64,000 nucleotides of DNA from Ephemerocybe angulata. Its lineage: Eukaryota; Basidiomycota; Agaricomycetes; Agaricales; Psathyrellaceae. Below are positions 23,726-34,919 of this stretch, one piece after another. Each line of letters starts with the position of its first letter. Position 1 is the first letter of the stretch. Location: NCBI GenBank assembly GCA_013368325.1, contig JAACJK010000171.1, positions 62,001 through 126,000 of the forward strand. The letters run 5' to 3'. Made by a program: the position numbers and the translations under genes. Below the pieces are notes generated by a model that saw nothing but the letters and a program-made list of their open reading frames with translations, did no database searches and had not been told where the DNA came from.

Positions 23726-24704
23726 ATGCCCTTCCGAGCAACTAAGACCTGCCTAGGGAAAGCCTCGTCTAACCAATGGCTATCACGCCAGTTTCGGGAC
23801 CCGTATGTCAAGAAGCGCCTTGCAGACCCCGCGACATACCGGTCCCGGTCTGCGTTTAAACTGCTCGAGATAGAAAGCTCTTGGGACAATTTCCTCACCA
23901 AGAAGGACGTACGCGCGGTGGTGGATCTCGGCGCAGCACCAGGAGGATGGAGCCAAGTTGTCGCAGGGAAACTAGGGTTTCGCCCAGACGGAATCATACC
24001 ACCACGAGGGGATTCGAAAGCTCGTTACGAGCAATGGAGTACTGCACCTGTTCAGCCTTCCGGAACCAAGAACTCTACTTTTGATCCTCTCAACATTGAC
24101 GACGTAATTTCTGCGGAACAAAACCAAAGAAGATCACAAGGTCGAGGGACAATCATCGCGGTCGACTTACTGCGCATGGAACCTATCCATGGCGTCCACT
24201 CCTTGGTCGGCAACTTTCTCGAACCGGAGACAAGTGTACTCATTCGAGGACTGCTTGAGGCAAACGGCTGCCCTGATGGCAAGGTCGATGTCATCCTTTC
24301 CGATATGGCAGCGAATGCGACGGGGAACGAAGATGCAGACGTCCAGTCCAGCTTGCGTATCTGCGAAGCTGTCCTGGAGTTCGCCAAAAAGCATCTTCGA
24401 TCAGGCCAAAGCATCGGAAGAACGAAAGGCGGTGTTCTTTTGTACGATAAGCCCTTAGTTCTCTTATGTGCATCTTCGAACTGACCGGGTTCCCATTAGA
24501 ATGAAATATTTCGCCCATCCTGAACTCGACAAGTTCCGCCGGGAAAAACTCCAGCCAAACTTCCAACTTGTTAAGAACTTGAAGCCAACATCAAGTCGGG
24601 CGGAATCGAGCGAAACGTACTTCATGTGCCAAGGATGGAAACCTTCTCGCCCCATCCCTTCTAAGAGTCGGCGTACTCCTCCTTTGAAAGTTGTCACATT
24701 CTAA
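23726..24704 (+). CDS. MRM2: Mitochondrial large-subunit rRNA 2'-O-methyltransferase, FtsJ/RrmJ family
   Basis: Two exons (23726-24441, 24500-24704) close in frame at 306 residues. The FtsJ core is clear: SSNQWLSRQFRDPYVKKRL at the N-terminus, YRSRSAFKLLEI with the first catalytic lysine, the SAM-binding VVDLGAAPGGWSQV, the catalytic aspartate in VDVILSDMAANATG, and a C-terminal LLMKYFAHPELDKF restored by the splice, followed by KPTSSRAESSETYFMCQGW. Family knowledge places Mrm2 in mitochondria, methylating a uridine in the peptidyl-transferase centre of the large rRNA. Two insertions relative to bacterial RrmJ (about residues 90-140, and QSIGRTK before the last exon) look like lineage-specific loops. 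Confidence 0.92.
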
Positions 24705-24965
24705 TTTAAGCGCCGTAGATACCACCCTAATCTGAACAATACTACCCATTTCATTAATTGATGCCTGCAGGCACGGACGGAGGCCTGTCCGAGTATACTA
24801 CGAACCGTGGTGTGGTGCTTCAGTTTTCGCGTATTTAACTACCCCTTGATTTTTAAACGTAGAAGACAAAATTACGCAGCGGCACTTCTTGATTTGGATG
24901 GGGCAAGGCTATCTAAAGTACACGGCACATTGGAAGGCAGAGGCACCAAGCGAAATCCTTACCAA

Positions 24966-27900
24966 TTACCGACAACCTCGAGCAAGGCGAATAAGTACTT
25001 CGTTTTTCTCTTCGTAGTGGTCACAATATTGTTCTAATCGTTTGGAGTTGAACTTCTTCGCGGATTCTCTCACTTTGAATGGCAAATGTAAGTGTGAAAG
25101 CTGGGATACATGAATAACAAGATATCCGTACCTTCGTCTAGATTGTGGGGATCGAGGAGCTGCCGCTTCGCAATTTCGTGTGCCACCAAATTCAAGCAGG
25201 CAGAGCCAGGCCCAAAATTTAGAAAATCTGCAAGTTGAAGGCAACCCAGTAGATCTTCGATGGTTATGGAGTCCTCTGGGGAGACGAGTTGGCCGGTATA
25301 TATATAATCTGTATGAAAGGGAGCATTGTATACGGTTATACCTGTAGCTTGACTTGGGTTCGCCAAGGCGGAACCACTCACCTAATACGGCCGCGATAGC
25401 TCTCCGTGAGCCAGGTACCGGAATTTGTTGGGGTTGTTCGGACGTAGCGTTTCTTTGACCTTCCTTATAGCCTCCAGCGAAAGTGTCCTTGAAGAAGGAG
25501 CTGCCACAACTTGCCAAGACAAGACGATGGCAGCATAGATCTAATGGGACCGAGCTTTCGGCATCCCCGTGGCTGTCAGGCTTGTCGCTGGTTCCCTCTG
25601 AATCTTCCACGGCTGCCACACTCGATTCATCGACGCCTGGATCTTCCGACTCAGGAGAAGCACCTTCGCCTTCTTCCAAGGAAACGTCCTCTGCTACTCC
25701 TTCGCACACGTCCATCTGTTCGTCTTCGCCGTTTCGGTCGTTATATGGAATGAGGACGACGTCCGTCCACGTCCTGGCGAGCCTATACTCGTTCATCTGG
25801 AGAAGGTGGGTAAAAGCTTGAGAGGCAGGGGTGTCGTCGCCTTCCTGCTCCACGTCGGGATAGAATGCCTCGACCACGCCGGCAGCCTTCAGGAGGCGTC
25901 GGTATGGGAGAATGAACTTCCGAACAGCTTTGACTTCTGAGAGATCGTGGGTCTCGAGGGCAAGCTGATTAGCTGACAGCCAGGTCCAGTCCTTCATCCC
26001 AGAGGCGTCATCAACATTGAGGAAAAGAGGTTCCCTCGACATTTGCTCCAACTTGTCTTCAATATCCTTGATGTTTTCCTCCTTATCCAGCCATGCGTAA
26101 GTCTCCCTGAGAGAGTGTAAGATAACGGCACTAGGGGGGCATCTGGATATTGCGTGCAGGTGCTGAAGCTATCGAGGTATTACTAATTAGTCAAGTTTCT
26201 CTGAGTTGTAGGAACGGCAACGAGGCTCACCACTACGTTTGCCGATGGACGGCCAAATTGCGGGTACACGACCTTGATTCTGTCCACATCCTCTCTGGGT
26301 TCCTCTGCCAAAGCGACGCGCTGTGTCCAGCATATATAGTAGAACTCTCGTCGTACAACGTGGCGAGGTGCTACAACGCTCGGAAGTCGACGGATGTCCT
26401 CCGGGAGCTCAACCGCATCGTATAAGTAGGCTACGGTCGTACCCATGCTCCTTGGAACGAAGCTGATCTCGTCGAGCAAGCGCCACTGAGGTGGCTTTAA
26501 GGGGTGGGCAAGCGCAAGACCTTCGAAATATCGCTCATAGAGTACACGCGCCCTTTGGACATACTCTGGTGTGTCGGTCGACTGCTGTTCGAAGATCCTA
26601 GCACATCGAGCGAAAAGTTGGTGGTCGAGGGTGTTATTGTTGTCGCGTATGAGTGGAAGCAAGTTGGCTAACTCGTCGAAAGAGGGAAGCAGGAAGTGGG
26701 AGGAGGTAGGGTCGAGTGCTGCGTCAAAGAAAGCGCTGTGCTCAAATAAAGACCCTACGTCGACCATTGTCCTGTCAGTGGATGGCACCCGAAGCCCCAG
26801 CTGACGTACGCCATGCCCGAACGAGAAGAGTAGTCGTCTAACGAAGTCAAAGTATATAACTTCGGCATCCCCTGGCGGTAGCGTCTCTGGAAGCTGAAGA
26901 GAACCATGAAGATCCTCAAGGCTGATACGCTTCTTCCTCAGATGCGTGACCTTCGTATCTTCGGTTACATATCGCCTAGAGAAAAGGCCCACCGCGAGCG
27001 GGATACCAGGGGGCAGGAGCGTGATGCTGTGTGCAGAGCACATAGATATCCTAGTACCCATCCTCGCGGTCCATATAGGTAGACTTTGGACAGTGGGAAG
27101 CAGGTCATCTGGAACCGAGGAAACGATCTGTTTCTGGACCCATTCCGAGAATTCCTGTTGTCTTTCGAAGGACCATCTCGCTAGACGATCGATTGCCGAG
27201 GCCCGGATCGGCGCTATACACCGAACGAATCTTGCGAAAAGCGTTCCAGTGGAGGAGTACTTGGCACCGAACCCTGGCGCAATGCGAGCTTGGAGCTCAG
27301 GGGGCGAGTGGTTTGTGTCGACCACGTCGATCCCAAGGTCGCGGAAGCATTCCTTCAGGAAGGGCTCTTCGAGTGCACCGGTAACTAGCGCCTCCCCATT
27401 CTTGACCTCAAGCAGGGACTTGAATGATGTGTCCTTCATAGTCGGTACAAGAGGCAGATGCTTGATCTCTTCATCGAGATTCTCCTGTGGAAGACTTGGA
27501 AATAGGTCCCAGAGAAGGGCAAGCCATTGCCTCATCGGCTGTCCGGGCGGGGTTTGCGATAATTTCTCCTCGATAAGCATTCTGACGCCTGACGCCTTCA
27601 AGATATCGACATTGATCAACCCTTCGTGGGGGTGCTCCAGGAGTCTCCGAGGAAATGCAGCGCAGTTGACGAAACGCCGTACTGAGAAAAGGTTTCTGCT
27701 GACGAGCTGGTGGCCCCAATCGTGGTAGTATGCCAATGCCGATGCACCTTCATTAATTGTTTCCCAGGAGTGGTCGTCCAGTTGGAGAAGCGGCAGGCCA
27801 CGAAGGTGGGAAGGGTTGGGATTCGCCAGGTAGGTTATCAAGTCCATCAGCTGTTCTACGTCCTTCAGTTTCGACCGGACGCGCCCTGCCCCATCATCGT

Positions 27901-30900
27901 CCAACAGGATTCCTTTTACGAAAGGCGGTCTAGCGATAGCTGCGCCAGCCTTTTCCAAATGGTGCCTAACGAGAGGAAGTTGTACAAGGCAGCTCGGGGA
28001 AAGCCATTCCAAGACCTCTTGGACCACAAGTGGTGTCGTCGCTCTGCTAGGGTGGAGCACGATATCAGGGAATCGGTAAAGCTGCTTGTTAAACATGGAG
28101 CGAAACAGGTAGCGCTGTGACACCGGGAGATGCTTCGAGTAGAAGCTCTCCACGATAGCACCTGCAAGGGGGTCTTGATCCTTCGTAAGGGTTCCTGGCC
28201 ACCAACGGGCGTTATCTCTATCATGTACTAAGACCTCTAGGAGTGCGAGGTATAGACGGGGAATTGTTTCCTGGAGAAGCCAGCGATTGAATGTCGTTTC
28301 TTCATTGTCGTAGGTGTCCAGCCGAATGTGTCTTCGGTCGGAGGACATGATGAAACTAGCATTCACATGTACCGGCAGAGCAATCGCAATCGCTAAAGGA
28401 AGCGTGCAGAAGAGCTTGCCAGGAATCACATGCCGTTCATCGCTGAGAGGTGCGGCGAGCCCAGCCCTGATCGTCTTCGACATATCCTTCACCCGGACGT
28501 TTGCTGGGATCGAATCCGAGTCGGGGGGGATCTGGATGCCTACCGTCCGCCACGTCGTAGTTGATCCAGAGCGGTCGGGTCCTACCAATTGGTCGATAGT
28601 GATGTCCCGCTGTACAACTTCTGAATCGTCGAGTATCTTCAACTCCAAACGGTTGGCTTCGAAGGTCCAAAGGCGCTCGACGGACTCCCCCGACTTCAGT
28701 TCACCAGCCACTATGCGCTGTATCTTAACAAAAAGTAGACATTCCGCTGCCTTGGACTGGAAATCTTCGAGCAAAGTCCTTTGGAAGGATCCAAGGGTGT
28801 AGGTCTGGCTTTTCAAGGCGTCCATCGTCGATGTTCTGAGAGGTAGGTAAAAGACCGTCTGCAATGATTATAAGTCATCTCTTGGTCATCTCGGAAATCA
28901 TTGCGAAGAGATGGCCTTACCCCATTGACGAATGGTTTTTGTAGGTCAAACCATGGCACGTCCTTTAGACAGTCGATATGTCCCGGATAGGATCTAAAAA
29001 GAGTTAGGCTCTTGTGGGCTCTCGGTTGAGGAAACTCTTATGAAACACACTCACTTTACTATCAGTTTCAGCGATAACAATATCGCCGTTCGGCCAGCTA
29101 TCGGTAGGTACTGCTCCGCAGGATCGAGGATCAAGACTTTGTCGCCAGAATAGATGAACGCACACTAGGGAGCTCTAAGTCACCAAACATTCTGTTGCAG
29201 AAAGCCGAGCTGCCCAAACCCTTACCTCAGTGATATGAAACATCGTCAACGCTCCAAGGCCAAACTGTCCAATAGTGTCCGCTTCGGTTTTCTTGCTACC
29301 AATGTAGTTCTGGCATATCCCATCGAAATCTTTCTGCGAAAATGTCCCATCGTTGTAGACCATGACCGCCGGTCCAGCACAAAGCTCCTTCAACTTGGAA
29401 CTCAAGTACGCCCGACCTGGAGTGGGAGTATGGTCGTATAGGATCACTTCGAATTGAGTGGCACCCGCGTCGTCTGCATTCGCAAGGAACTCGGGCAGGA
29501 ATTGCTTCTCGTTGTAGTTCCCTAGCGTCTCCTTCACGATGGTGGCAGAGGAGGCACCCATGTCTTCACCGAGTGAAGGAATATTTGCAAATTCTGAATC
29601 CATGCCCAGAAGTTGCAGCCTCAGATGCTTGGCCAAATCTTCAGTGATGGCTGCGTTTGCCAGAGTGCGGTCTCCGAGATCGTAGGCCAAGGAGTTCGGC
29701 CCAACATCATTGTATAGGACTTCCCCGATAGGACGAAGTACGCCCTCCGTGTCGGGCACGAGCAGTCCGTCGAGATGCTCAGCCTCCAGCTCAAAATTTT
29801 CCACCGCGAAGTTGAGGGCAGCGACCGCAGCTTTCGTCGTCGTGTGTGATACCGATTTCTCAGATAGTTCCAAAAGTCTTCGCTTAACTGTCGTAAGGGA
29901 GGGACTGGAAACTGAGGTTAGTATCACCATTTAATTAACCGAAGATATCGCTTACCTTTCTTCACAGCCGCTTCGTTCCAAGAACTCCTCCATGCCTTCC
30001 CCTCGCAAGAGGCTTCGCGACACCCGGAAAATTCCAGAAAACGGAGAAGTTAACACGGCCTGCCATGGGTGCACAAGCTTCTCCTCTGGGCCAGCTGACA
30101 CTGGAACCCATTCCTTTCCCTTAAGAACAGCTTCCAACGACCTCTGCTCGTCCGATGAGAACTCCCTCAAGCCCATTTCCAGGAGGATAGCAGTTACCCG
30201 CCGAATGGTATCGCCCTCCTTCGCCTCCAGGACATGGGAAAGCTGGGTGATCAAAACCCCGGTCGGAATGGGGTCACCCCAGCCCAAGACTTTGACAAGC
30301 GACGGGGGAACCTCTCTGACATCGGAATGCAGCATCTCCAAAACGTAGTCAAATAGATATTCATCGTCCTTGGAGGTCTGACGCTTGCTCGGGCGACATC
30401 CGTGTGCGTTCGAGAGTTCTTCGTTCTGTGTTGGTAGCCAAGCGAACGTTCGGTCTAGTGGATGCAGTGAGCCGAAATTAAAACTTTTTTCGCAGAGAAG
30501 ATTGAGCAGGAGGATGGATGGTTGAAAGTTGTCGGGGTTCGCTGCAACGAGTTGGATGCAATCCCTTACGTTGCTTGGAGAGAGGTCGCCATTCAAGAGA
30601 GACAAATCAGAGAGATATTGGACGATACTTGCGTCCACATCATCCTCCCGTCGGGGAAGGCAATCTTCCGGGTAGAACTGGTGAAGGGGCGAGGATGGGT
30701 CAATCAGAGTCTCTGGGGCTACCTTGACGTCCGAATCGCCAGCAGAGAGCACAAATGGCGTCTTTCGCAGCAAACTGATGTTGTTTTGACTGAGGTCATT
30801 ACGATGCGAAGCGGCGTATTGGAGTATGGAGGCGAGGAGTTGCTTTGGTTGTTCATGGAGGTGTTCCAAGGAGAGGGCCACAATCGCCATTTCGCACACT

Positions 30901-33784
30901 GGTTCGGGTTTAGCCGGATTGATGACGGAGAGTAGGCGTTCATCCTGAAAATAGTTCTGGGAGTCAAGGAAGGCGGTGTCCGGTAATTTGGGAAGAATGT
31001 TGAGCGAAGACACGCCATATACCGCTTTGAACCCGTCGACCGCAATCCAACTTCGTTCGAACACTAGACGATCACCCTCCACCTCGTATTGGACCGATGG
31101 GAAGATAGGCAGCTCCCTGAACGTCTGGGCCTGATCAGCGGAATAAGGCTGGGAGGCCTCCCCCTCAAACATGTGGTCATCGAAATGCTGAAGGACGGTC
31201 TCTGCTGCTGCGTCATCAGGCAGCGGGACATCATCGAGCTGCTCCAGGCGGTCGAGAAGAGCATGTATGTTGTTGGGTGATTTGAGGAGGCCATAGGTGT
31301 TGAGAACATCCTGCGCTGTTTCCTCCAAGTCTGTGATGAAAGGGACTCCCCTCCGCAAGAGGTAGTTATACAAGGCCGTGTTATCCTTACTTAACCCATC
31401 ACGTTCGAAGATAGGTCGCTTTCGGTTGGCGGGCTCGACACCATGCAGGCAAGGTAAGAGCGGTACTTGCTCCAGGAGTGGCATCAACATGGCCCGTGCA
31501 CCCCACTTCGAGAACCAAATCCAGAACTGGGAGAGGAAGGCGATAGCGTCCGGGGTCGCAGGTGTCGTCTGTACATTTACGCCTTTGCGGGTAGGATGCT
31601 GGTCGAGATAGTACGCAACGAGGTCCGGATCGAGGCGATGTACGTTCAACGCGTCTGGACCCTTCTTCCTGAGTAGTTTTGCCACGGAAGGTGGTAGTTC
31701 ATCGAGGTGAATGGCAGTGTTGTCGCAAACCCCGAAGAGCTCCAATTCGTCCCGTTCAAGGAGGGTGTAAGTGGATTTAGCGTCAGGATCTGAGGAAAGG
31801 GATACGTATTGACCGGACACCATCGGTATGACCTGAAGACCATCGATATTTCTCAAGTCGCCTGTCGACTCCAATAGGTAGCATAAGATTTTGTCGATGA
31901 CTGGCTTCTGAGGAGGGTTGATGCTGTTCGCTTCGAAAGGTGGGTCGTCCTAAGTACGTACAGAATATCATTAGCAGTGTGATGATGCAGCGCTCGTGAG
32001 CGTTCGACGTTACCTTAAGCCACTCGGCCACACATTTCGGTGTCAGAATACCGGACTCGTCAAACCCCATTTCGTACAGGTGAGGGGGCACTGCGCAAAT
32101 CGGGATACCGGCAGACGCTAGCGCGTCAATTGTCGACCTATCCAGATCGGGTGGGGCGATGTAAACCTCTTCCAAATTAAAGTACTTCCCTCCCAATGTA
32201 GAAGGCCAAACACGAAGCTTCCTTTCGCAGACAATCTGAAACAGTGCTTGAGGGAGTGACTGCCAGTAGAGCTGTTCCCCAGACTTGCTGGGCGGTTGGA
32301 GAGCAGGCCAAGCGGAGAATAAATCGATTGCTGGTGCGTCGTTCGCAAAGACCTCCAGTAGGTGGGCCCAAGCGCGGGGAATGAGAAAGTCGAACAAAAT
32401 CTTGTTCCATTCAATAAGTAGGCTATTGAGGATTGATTGAGGAGAGTGAGTCAGGGCTTTACACGAGGGAGTTGGACAGCTTACCGGCCTTCGGACCCTT
32501 TCACCAGGCCGTTGTCGACAGGGTTTCGCAGATTTTGACGCGAGGTTGTCAGCGCAAAGCAGCCATGGATGTGAACAGGGAATCCCGTCTCTATCGGGAG
32601 CCTCAGGAAGGTGAAGAGAAATCCATTGTCGCGTTTCCCCGGTGGTGCGTCGCTGTCCGAGAGTGGGAAGGCAATACCGACATCTGGGCGCAGTTTATGT
32701 TTCTTCAGAACCGCCTCCAAAACTTTTTGCAGCTCCTCCTCGGGAAGGAACTCTGACATTCGCTTAGAAAGAAGGTTATAGGCATCTTCAATAGGAGGGT
32801 GCTCTTCGAAAATGGCCCAGTCTTTCTCAACGACGTTTCCTCCCTGATAGTGGATACGCACACGGACCCCGGCGACCCCGTCCCGAATGGTCGAGGTCTT
32901 CTCTATGTCGCAGTTCGCTAGATGGTGTTCACCTTTGTTGTCCGCGATAATGAGCTTGATTGTGCGAAGGTGGCGGAGAAAAAGCATCGCGACGCCGAGT
33001 TCGCCCTCGATGAAGTCCTTGAAGAGCTCCTTGATGTCGTTAGGTGAGACAACGTTTTCAAGAATCTTACTGGGCACCGTCCGCAAGGGCAATCGCACTA
33101 TTGTCCCGTTGAAACGATCTTGCTCTAAGTTATCTGTATAGAGACTACCGAAGGCAGAACGGTGATCGCCTGCATGTTCCAAGGACAACCTTACACCCCC
33201 AACCTTGCTGAACGAGCACCGTGGATCGAAGATGGCAAGGTGCTCTCCAGACAACACTTGGAGGTAGTCCGTTATCTGTCAATATGGATGAGCAGGTTCT
33301 GTTTTGAAGCCCAAATCGATGGCTTACATGATAGCACGACCGTATTCCAAGGCCGAACTTTCCGATTTTCCTGGAAACAGCTGAGCCATGCCATGATTAT
33401 AGCTTAGGAAATGCTCAAAAGACTCACGATGTGTCCTCTTCCTTAGAAGACTTGTTAATCCTTTGAAGGGCTGTCCAATCATCCTCGGTAAACGAGGCAT
33501 TGTTGAACGCAAGAAGTGCTGGCCCTTGAGTTTCGGCTAGTTTAGAATCGCATAGATTCCTAGATGGGTGTTCGCGACAGTCGAGAAGGAAGGTCTGAAG
33601 AGATGGTATATATGTCTGCACAGAAGGAGAATGGGAAAATCGTACGCACTTGTTCGGTCGCCTTGGCGTCATCGGAGTTTTGCAAAAGCTCTCGAAGTAA
33701 TCCTGCAGAAAAAGGATAATTCTGTAATATGGACTTGATATGGCCCAGCGTGTCAACCTGTTCCCCAAACGGAATGCTTTCCAT
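24966..33784 (-). CDS. Sacsin-like protein: two GHKL-ATPase modules and a C-terminal BTB domain
   Basis: Thirteen exons: 33784-33650, 33594-33428, 33370-33328, 33275-32485, 32422-32014, 31949-29956, 29904-29226, 29164-29055, 28993-28921, 28858-26231, 26162-25382, 25341-25132 and 25072-24966. They total 8127 nt, exactly 2708 residues. Module 1 (residues 1-200) has the Hsp90-like/sacsin repeat signature: LLRELLQNSDDAKATEQ (N box), QGPALLAFNNASFTEDDW and KIGKFGLGIRSCYH. Module 2 (about 1300-1430) repeats it: FLPEFLANADDAGATQ, GPAVMVYNDGTFSQKDF and GQFGLGALTMFHITE. The C-terminus (about 2470-2680) is a BTB fold with RTWTDVVLIPYN, LCCHRLVLASCGSSFFKDTF and TDYIYTGQL. Animal sacsin is a huge co-chaperone with an N-terminal Ubl and C-terminal J and HEPN domains; none of these is seen here. 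A BTB end suggests oligomerisation or a Cullin-3 link (inference). One acceptor (exon 12) has an equivalent in-frame alternative two codons earlier. Confidence 0.88.
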
Positions 33785-34919
33785 TTCTTGCTGAAGGACA
33801 ACGTTGGCTATTGGTGGTAGTTCAAGGAGAAGGTCGACTCCAAGGTTTCAACTCTTTGTCTCGTATCACGACTTCGGAGGTACTGTATAGCGCTGTATGG
33901 CCTCTGTCCAGATCTAACTTGTTCGATATTCCAGTTCAGCGCTGCGTATATCGATCGAGGGTCGTATAGCTCGAACTGGTTGTGGAAGTCAAGAACAAAG
34001 TGTTTACCATCATCAGGGCGCCTGTCCGACCGAAATGAGGCATCAAAAGCGTGGGCATCTCCCCCTCAGGGGCCAAACACACAGAAAACAAAACTTTTCG
34101 ATTTGCATCCCACCACCACGACTGCTCAGCATTTTTACACACCATAGCGATAATTTTTTTGTCTTGTTATCTCATGAGAGGCACGAAGGCTACAATCGAA
34201 GGAACGCGACGCGTCGTTTCGAGTCTGGTTGGACGCGCTCTTGTGATGGAGTCTCAGAGAGGCTTGTCTTCAACTTGTTCGAGTAGGACCCACAGACGCT
34301 GACGTCTACCACTGGCCCAAGAAGCGTTGATTCAATTCACTCGGAGTATAGTTGACCCTTCTAAGGGTTTTCCAGCCCTGAACGCCAAAGAGGTGAGGTC
34401 ATGATAACCCCTATCCCGGGATCCCCCACTCATCCCTGGGACAACACCGTGTCCGTGCAGACAATCGTTCCTTTGGGTGGTGCCTACAAGAACGGCTCTA
34501 CGATGCGCCCGGTGCACGACGGGATAGGATGGGCTTGACCCAAGCTTGACCAGCGTGATCGCCGTCGTATTCTGTCACAGCCGTTCCGTCCTCAGATTCC
34601 CTTCTGGGCATCCGCAAGCTTGACTGCGGTTCTCCGCCATTCTACAGTGATCCAGCACTCCAAGAATGCGACGAATCGAACTCGGGGAACTCTGTCACAA
34701 TGACACTGTGGAAGACGACGCGCCCCTGCAGAAGACGCGCCACCTCACAATCGACGTCATACGCGCGAGCGTCATAGGCCAGTCTCCACTTTATACCATC
34801 GCCTCCTCTCCTTGGCCGAGAGTATATAAAGCACAGTGTCTTGGTCTGGAGTCTCCAATTTAACCACTCCTCTCCTCGTATCTTACACTTGACTTTATCT
34901 TATCACCCCACTATTCACC
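33785..34919. promoter_or_regulatory. Divergent intergenic region, sacsin-like gene / HAM1-like gene
   Basis: About 1.1 kb with no supported gene. It contains the upstream regions of both flanking genes. The HAM1-like side has a clear core promoter; the sacsin-like side shows no TATA box. Confidence 0.5.
34823..34830 (+). promoter_or_regulatory. TATA box of HAM1-like gene
   Basis: TATATAAA lies about 90 bases upstream of the start codon at 34920 and is followed by a pyrimidine-rich leader. Spacing and sequence fit a strong fungal TATA promoter. Confidence 0.65.

Noticed and set aside
26946..27728. Plus-strand 260-residue frame inside the sacsin-like gene
   Set aside because: Lies entirely within an 876-codon exon of the sacsin-like gene and has no family resemblance.
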